Positions 21,647-26,009 of a stretch of DNA of 26,009 bases are shown in pieces. Source of the DNA: DATAVB01 sp040414495 (GTDB lineage Bacteria; Actinomycetota; Actinomycetes; Mycobacteriales; QHCD01); assembly GCA_040414495.1 (NCBI GenBank), contig JBEDUI010000219.1:1-26009 (forward strand), in the 5' to 3' direction. Under the pieces are notes generated by a model, which was not told the origin of the DNA, did not search any database, and saw only the letters and a program-made list of their open reading frames with translations. Within the stretch, counting starts at the first letter, position 1, and each line of letters opens with the position of its first letter. The position numbers and the translations under genes were made by a program.

Positions 21647-22990
21647 CTATAGACGCTCGCAGGTGATGTCCTGCCCGTTCTGGACAAAGATGAGCGCGCC
21701 TTCGTTGTCCATGCGCAGCTTGGTGTCGGTCGCCCGCGCCGCGAACGTCAGGGTGCCGTCCTCGTTCGGCCCAGTGGCGGTGAACGTCATCGGCGCCTGC
21801 CCGGTGAAGGTGACCTGCAGGTTATAGCCGGCTCGCGCGATGGCCAGCTCGATCCCGTCGCGGAGCCGGTAGCGTCCGGTGAACGGCGCCAGTGCCGACT
21901 CGGCAGGCAGTTGGGGATGGTCGGTATCCATCGGGAAGTCCGGCCAGTTGTGCGCCTTGGCGATCGCGGCGAATGCGCGCCGCACCACGGCGAATCCACG
22001 ATCACTGTTTGTCATCACGGCGGCGCCGAGCCCGGCGTCTCGATAGGCCAGCAGCTGGCATTTGAAGCCTTCGTTCCCACCGCTGTGCCCGAACCTTGCC
22101 GCCCCGTCGGCCGAGACGAACGGCCCGAGGCCGACCGCCGACAGGCCCCCGAACTCGTCGGTCAGCGTGGGTATCTGCGGGGTCAGCATCTCGCGCGCGA
22201 GCGGCTGCGAGATCAACCCGCTGCCCGAGTACGCCGCCTGCACCGCGAGCGCGTACCGGCATAGGTCGCTCGGTGTCGTCCATAGCCCGGCGGTCGCCAT
22301 CTCGGGATAGACATGCCAGCCGCCCTCGACCGCGGCCCCGGCGGTGTCGTGCCCGGCCGCCAGTCGGTCGTGCACCGCCTCCGGCGGCGGCTGGGCGTAG
22401 TCACTGTCGGCCATGCCCAGCGGGTCCAGGACGAGCTCGCGCATCAGCTCCGGGAACGGCGTACCGGTCACGTCCTCCAGCAACAACTGCATCGCGAGCG
22501 TGCCACCGCCGGAGTACCGGAACTGCGCGCCCGGGACGGTGTCCACGCGAACGTCACGGGTGTTCGCCGGGTGCATCCCGCGCAGAATCTGCACCGTGCT
22601 CGGCAGATCGTCGGTGCGCCGGTACCCCGGAAACCCCGACGTCGTGAGGCCCGCCGAGTGGCTCGCCAACTGGCGCAGCGTCACTACCGGCAGCCAATCC
22701 GCATTGCGCGGCAGCCGCCACGAACCGAGCCTGCCGTTGATATCGGCGTCCAGGTCAAGCACCCCGCGATCGACCAGCCGCAGCATCGCCAGCCCCGCGA
22801 TGGGCTTACTAATCGAGCACGCCTGAAATCTCGTCGCACCGGTTACCGACCGCGCGCCGCCAGCCGCCATAACTCCCGACGTTCCTACCTCGGCGATCTG
22901 GCCACCGTCGATCACCGCCCAACTCACCCCCGGCACACCGAACTCCGTACACGCCGCCTCGATCACAGCGGCATAGGTGGGTTCGCTCAT
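21647..22990 (-). CDS. beta-lactamase-fold serine hydrolase
   Basis: A 447-residue protein of the class C beta-lactamase/EstB/D-aminopeptidase fold. The nucleophile motif SxxK is Ser59-Ile-Ser-Lys62; the second motif is Tyr159-Ser-Gly rather than Tyr-Ser-Asn, and HSGGNEGF serves as the third. From about residue 375 there is a C-terminal beta domain of the kind that often follows these enzymes (FTGRYRLRDGIELAI and the TFTGQAPMTF segment). There is no signal peptide, so it is probably a cytoplasmic esterase or peptidase rather than a true beta-lactamase. ATG 22990 has GGAAGGG upstream. Palindromic TGACGTCA sites lie in its promoter region. Confidence 0.87.
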   Translation of the reverse strand: MSEPTYAAVIEAACTEFGVPGVSWAVIDGGQIAEVGTSGVMAAGGARSVTGATRFQACSISKPIAGLAMLRLVDRGVLDLDADINGRLGSWRLPRNADWLPVVTLRQLASHSAGLTTSGFPGYRRTDDLPSTVQILRGMHPANTRDVRVDTVPGAQFRYSGGGTLAMQLLLEDVTGTPFPELMRELVLDPLGMADSDYAQPPPEAVHDRLAAGHDTAGAAVEGGWHVYPEMATAGLWTTPSDLCRYALAVQAAYSGSGLISQPLAREMLTPQIPTLTDEFGGLSAVGLGPFVSADGAARFGHSGGNEGFKCQLLAYRDAGLGAAVMTNSDRGFAVVRRAFAAIAKAHNWPDFPMDTDHPQLPAESALAPFTGRYRLRDGIELAIARAGYNLQVTFTGQAPMTFTATGPNEDGTLTFAARATDTKLRMDNEGALIFVQNGQDITCERL

Positions 22991-23028
22991 ATCGTGTCCC
23001 TTCCTGACTGCCAGTATTGATGGCAATA

Positions 23029-23079
23029 TGACGTCACAATGACGTCATGTCAAGCCCTGCCTGACGCCTCTTGGCGTCA
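23029..23079 (-). promoter_or_regulatory. cluster of TGACGTCA palindromes upstream of the serine hydrolase gene
   Basis: Two perfect TGACGTCA palindromes occur at 23029-23036 and 23040-23047, centred 11 bp apart (one helical turn), within an ATGACGTCA-CA-ATGACGTCA arrangement. A third element, TGACGCC and GGCGTCA with a 4-nt loop, lies at 23062-23079. The first is 39 nt upstream of the ATG at 22990, as expected for an operator over the promoter. No regulator gene is adjacent. Confidence 0.55.
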
Positions 23080-23332
23080 CCTCGAGATCCGCCCGACACC
23101 GAATACGGCGACAACGGATAACTCCCAATCCAGCCATACGGCCAGAGCTGCCCGACAGATTTAGAGACCGAGCGAGACGCTCTATTCGTCGGCCGACGCC
23201 CTGATGCTCGGTCCAGAAAGCGATCCGGTTAAGCACTACGTCGGGAAAACTGCTTGCTGCCGAGGGCGGCCGCCGCGAGTGTTGGCCGGCGTGGACGATG
23301 CGTCGGCGAGTCGAGGAATAGGGCACCCGTCC
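23080..23332. other. spacer ahead of the first APH-like gene
   Basis: Open frames on both strands cross this stretch but none shows domain sequence. It may hold the promoter of the plus-strand kinase pair; I could not identify a clear -35/-10 pair. Confidence 0.4.
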
Positions 23333-24265
23333 GTGCGGCGGTGGGTACAGCGGCACCCGTCGACGCCCTTCCATCAGAGCGCTGATGATCCGGCGATTCT
23401 GGAGCTCTGTGGTCGGTTAGGTCTTCGGTCCGACGTGCAGGATCTTGGCGGAGAAGACAACCTGACCGTGCTAGTGGATGCGGGACGTCATGTGCTGCGG
23501 ACGTACAAACCCTTTGTGTCGCGGCGCCGGCTTGCTGAGATTCAACGGGTTCGGCACACGGTGGCTGCGGCCGGCGTCCGCGTACCGGTCCCGATCCGAA
23601 TCGGCGAATCATCGTTGTTTCGCTGCGGACCCAGATGGGCCGAGGTCGAACCGTTCCTCACGCTGCCCTCTACCACCGGGCAGCTCACAGCAGAGGCGCT
23701 GTTTCGCGGACTGGGCCGGCTGCATCGTGCCCTGGCCCAAATACCCGCCATGGCTACCCACGATCTTCGGCGATCGTTCGTGTCCTGCGCGACGCTCCTG
23801 CAATGGGTATCGGCCAACGTCGCCGACGGCCTTATAAACGATGCGCGCGCGAACGAATTTCGTCGACAAATACGTCGACTGGAAAGTCGACGGGTCGACC
23901 CAAGCGACCTTCCGGTGCAGATAATCCACACCGATCCACACGCCGGGAACATCGTAGCCACCGATGCCGACGACTTCGCGTACCTGGACTTTTGTGGTGT
24001 CGAATCCGCGCCAAGAATCCACGACGTGGCTATCGCGTTTGCCTACCTGCTATCTAGCGCACCCCACAATCCTGTCCTAATAGCGGACAAGCTGCCTGCA
24101 TTGCTGGATGCCTACGCTGACGGCGCGCAAAGCATTCTCGGCCGGCGCGAGCACGATGCACTGCCGATCTACGCCGCCGCTGTGGCCATTTACTACGACA
24201 TCTGCGACTGGGACCCTGGAATGAGCACCATAAGCGCCTGGCTGCTCAACTTCATCAATGCATAG
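23333..24265 (+). CDS. aminoglycoside phosphotransferase-family (APH) kinase
   Basis: About 310 residues with the APH/choline-kinase fold. The N-lobe has DVQDLGGEDNLTVLVDAG and HVLRTYKPFVSRRR as the nucleotide-binding part. The catalytic loop is HTDPHAGN with His199, Asp201 and Asn206, followed by YLDFCGVES with the metal-binding Asp219. Substrates in this family range from antibiotics to small metabolites; nothing fixes it here. The start is not certain: GTG 23333 gives a normal length, while an ATG at 23204 would add 43 residues without domain character. Its stop is 23 nt before the second APH-like gene, so the two form a unit. Confidence 0.82.
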   Translation: MRRWVQRHPSTPFHQSADDPAILELCGRLGLRSDVQDLGGEDNLTVLVDAGRHVLRTYKPFVSRRRLAEIQRVRHTVAAAGVRVPVPIRIGESSLFRCGPRWAEVEPFLTLPSTTGQLTAEALFRGLGRLHRALAQIPAMATHDLRRSFVSCATLLQWVSANVADGLINDARANEFRRQIRRLESRRVDPSDLPVQIIHTDPHAGNIVATDADDFAYLDFCGVESAPRIHDVAIAFAYLLSSAPHNPVLIADKLPALLDAYADGAQSILGRREHDALPIYAAAVAIYYDICDWDPGMSTISAWLLNFINA

Positions 24266-24288
24266 TTGCGCGGCAGAAGGGATTCCCG

Positions 24289-25116
24289 GTGAGTGAGCAG
24301 GTACACCAGCTCGCCACGGCCCTTGAGCTGCGGATCGTCGGGAAATTGACCGGCGGGTACTTCGGTGCTTTCCACGTCCAAACTTCTGCCGGTACTGATG
24401 CTGTGTTGAAGCTGCTTCCGGACTGGCCGGAGATGGCTCTGGACAAGGTTCACGGTGCAGCCGAGCTCGTCGCCCGACTCCGGGAGCGCGGTTACCCGGC
24501 GCCGCAGTATCTGGACGTAGGTGTGATCGGTGCCCAGGTCTACACCGTTCAGGAATACGTCACCGGGCGCGTAGCCAATGGACTGACGAAGGCCACGGCA
24601 GGTCGGCTTCTGCAGCTGTGGCGCACACAGCAGGGCGCGGCGTCCCACGTTTCTGCCGACGGATGGGGCAAGACACTGATCGATAGAGCCCGGAGTGGGG
24701 CAGCGCTCCGGCCAGCGACCAACGATCCGCGCGTACTCGCAATTCTCGACCAAGCTCTCGAAGTTGCCGAAGCAGCTGATGCTGGCGTGTTTCGAACCGG
24801 CGATATCGTGCACGGCGACTTCCACACGGAGAACGTGCTCTTGCGTAATGGTCGGATCGCAGCCGTCGTCGATTGGGAAGAGGCGCGAGTAGGCGACTCG
24901 CGTGCAGATTTGCTGCGGCTGTACGGCGCCGCGGCAGTGTGGGATCAGGCAGAAGCGGCGGCGCTGCTTCGTGAAGAGCTCGACAAGACAACCCCGCGCG
25001 AGGTCTGGCTACCGATCGCCGCCTATTTGACCGTGCACCACCTTCGTGCATTTCTTGCCAACCCAAACGGCATAGGCTGGGTGTTACGCGAGGCAGAGAT
25101 CCTGCTGTCCAGATAG
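24289..25116 (+). CDS. second aminoglycoside phosphotransferase-family kinase
   Basis: A 275-residue APH-fold kinase. The N-lobe has GKLTGGYFGAFHVQT, a glycine-rich loop, and AVLKLLPDWP with a likely ATP-binding Lys41. The catalytic loop is HGDFHTEN (His175, Asp177, Asn182) and VVDWEEA carries the metal-binding Asp195. The sequence differs clearly from the upstream APH gene, so this is not a recent duplicate. The GTG at 24289 has AGAAGG 8 nt before it. Together with the neighbouring kinase it may act on related substrates; no resistance spectrum can be inferred. Confidence 0.87.
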   Translation: MSEQVHQLATALELRIVGKLTGGYFGAFHVQTSAGTDAVLKLLPDWPEMALDKVHGAAELVARLRERGYPAPQYLDVGVIGAQVYTVQEYVTGRVANGLTKATAGRLLQLWRTQQGAASHVSADGWGKTLIDRARSGAALRPATNDPRVLAILDQALEVAEAADAGVFRTGDIVHGDFHTENVLLRNGRIAAVVDWEEARVGDSRADLLRLYGAAAVWDQAEAAALLREELDKTTPREVWLPIAAYLTVHHLRAFLANPNGIGWVLREAEILLSR

Positions 25117-25218
25117 CTGGTCATATGAGAAAACGATCTGCTGCGATGATCGACTTTTTGTGGGCTATCGCGCCAGGCGCCTTGTTCATCGCGGCCCGAC
25201 CGGCCATGCTGTCGGATC

Positions 25219-26009
25219 GTGGTTGACATTCGCGCAGTGGCGGAGCGCCTGGCGGCCGAAGTTCCCGGGCTGATTGCGGCAAACGACGTCCCGGGGATGG
25301 CGATCGGAGTCTGTGACCGATCAGGGCTGCGGTGGGCCCAAGGGTTTGGCGTGATGAAAGCAGGCACCGATACGCCGGTGACGAGTCGCACGATGTTCAG
25401 CATTCAGTCCTGTTCCAAGATGTACACCGCCACGGCGGTGCTGGTAGCGGTGGAACAGGGCGTGGTGGATCTGGACGCGCCGATCGTCAATTACCTACCT
25501 GATTTTCGTGTACACAGCCGGTTCGAGCGCGACCCGGAAAACAAAATTACCCTGCGACATTTGCTGAGCCATACCGCTGGGCTGACCCACGAAGACCGTT
25601 ACGCATGGGATGAAGCGTTCGGCCCGTCGTTCGAGCGTCACTGTCGCAGCATCGCTGATACGTGGCTGCGATTCCCGGTCGGGCATCACTACGAATACTC
25701 CAATCTCAGCATCGACCTCGCGGCCTATGTGGTGCAGTCGGCCACCGGGACGCCGTTCGCCGAATACGTACAGAACGCGCTACTCAGCCCTCTGGGTATG
25801 CATCGGACCACCCTCGATCGAGATGCGTGGCTCCGTGAGCCAGACCGCGCACACGGTCACACCGCGCTGATCAGTCGCATCCCCGAGCAGATGCCACTGC
25901 TCGGTTCCGGCGGCGTATACACGAGCGTCGAGGACGCCTGCCAGTTCATCACATTCCAGCTCGCGCAGGGTTCGCCGCTACTCCATGCGTCCCTTCACCA
26001 GCAGATGTC
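25219..26009 (+). CDS. beta-lactamase-fold serine hydrolase (partial, runs off the window)
   Basis: The N-terminal 263 residues of a class C beta-lactamase/D-aminopeptidase-type enzyme. The nucleophile motif is Ser64-Cys-Ser-Lys67 in FSIQSCSKMYTA, and Tyr160-Ser-Asn162 in YEYSNLSIDLAAYV is the canonical second motif, better preserved than in the homologue at 21647. LRHLLSHTAGLTH and LLGSGGVYTSVEDACQF are also typical. Starts with GTG at 25219 with a weak ribosome binding site. There is no signal peptide, which argues against a periplasmic beta-lactamase. The C-terminal part lies beyond the window. Confidence 0.85.
   Translation, partial: MVDIRAVAERLAAEVPGLIAANDVPGMAIGVCDRSGLRWAQGFGVMKAGTDTPVTSRTMFSIQSCSKMYTATAVLVAVEQGVVDLDAPIVNYLPDFRVHSRFERDPENKITLRHLLSHTAGLTHEDRYAWDEAFGPSFERHCRSIADTWLRFPVGHHYEYSNLSIDLAAYVVQSATGTPFAEYVQNALLSPLGMHRTTLDRDAWLREPDRAHGHTALISRIPEQMPLLGSGGVYTSVEDACQFITFQLAQGSPLLHASLHQQM

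Noticed and set aside
23045..23374. 109-codon minus-strand frame before the APH gene
   Set aside because: No motif and no ribosome binding site; overlaps operator-like sequences.

Overview
The window is GC-rich, densely packed, mostly unspliced-operon bacterial DNA and looks like a chromosomal segment of an actinobacterium. The evidence is a nadA-nadB-nadC operon divergent from an NrtR-type regulator, a DUF222/13E12-type HNH protein, a DUF6458 small membrane protein, a corynebacterial-type ArsR and ArsC, frequent GTG starts, and operator-like sites resembling actinobacterial LexA and DosR boxes. I cannot name the genus from sequence alone.

Left part (1-5200): an RHH-like DNA-binding protein gene with a near-perfect palindrome in front and a strong hairpin behind, then de novo NAD synthesis on the minus strand (nadA, nadB, nadC, coupled by 4-base overlaps), ended by a perfect 17-bp hairpin and controlled most likely by the divergent nrtR. 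Next (5211-7770) a minus-strand pair, GH20 hexosaminidase and PfkB-type sugar kinase; the 3' end of the kinase gene, stop codon included, has been tandemly copied into the spacer.

Middle (7771-12780): a 13E12-type HNH gene preceded by an SOS-like box and two DnaA-box-like sequences, a cyclase/formamidase-like protein with an extra N-terminal domain, a small unknown arginine-tailed protein preceded by a second SOS-like box, a decayed gene remnant, DUF6458, a PNPOx-like protein behind a DosR-like box, and a SAM methyltransferase.

12815-14651 is a minus-strand run of AraC regulator, VOC protein and prolyl iminopeptidase. 14940-17320 is an arsenic island: arsR divergent from arsM, an aquaporin and arsC, with no ArsB/Acr3 pump visible; the C-terminal end of a broken VOC gene follows. 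Then come an orphan STAS protein, a DUF2142 membrane protein and a P-loop kinase that looks recently acquired.

The right part (20357-26009) is accessory in character: a possible frameshifted secreted peptide, a small four-helix membrane protein, two beta-lactamase-fold serine hydrolases (the second cut by the window end) and two tandem aminoglycoside-phosphotransferase-fold kinases. No CRISPR array, rRNA, tRNA, IS element or complete prophage was seen. I found no clear new multi-gene system; the most interesting leads are the two SOS-like sites, the stop-codon-containing repeat array, the RHH gene with its palindrome, and the TGACGTCA operator cluster.
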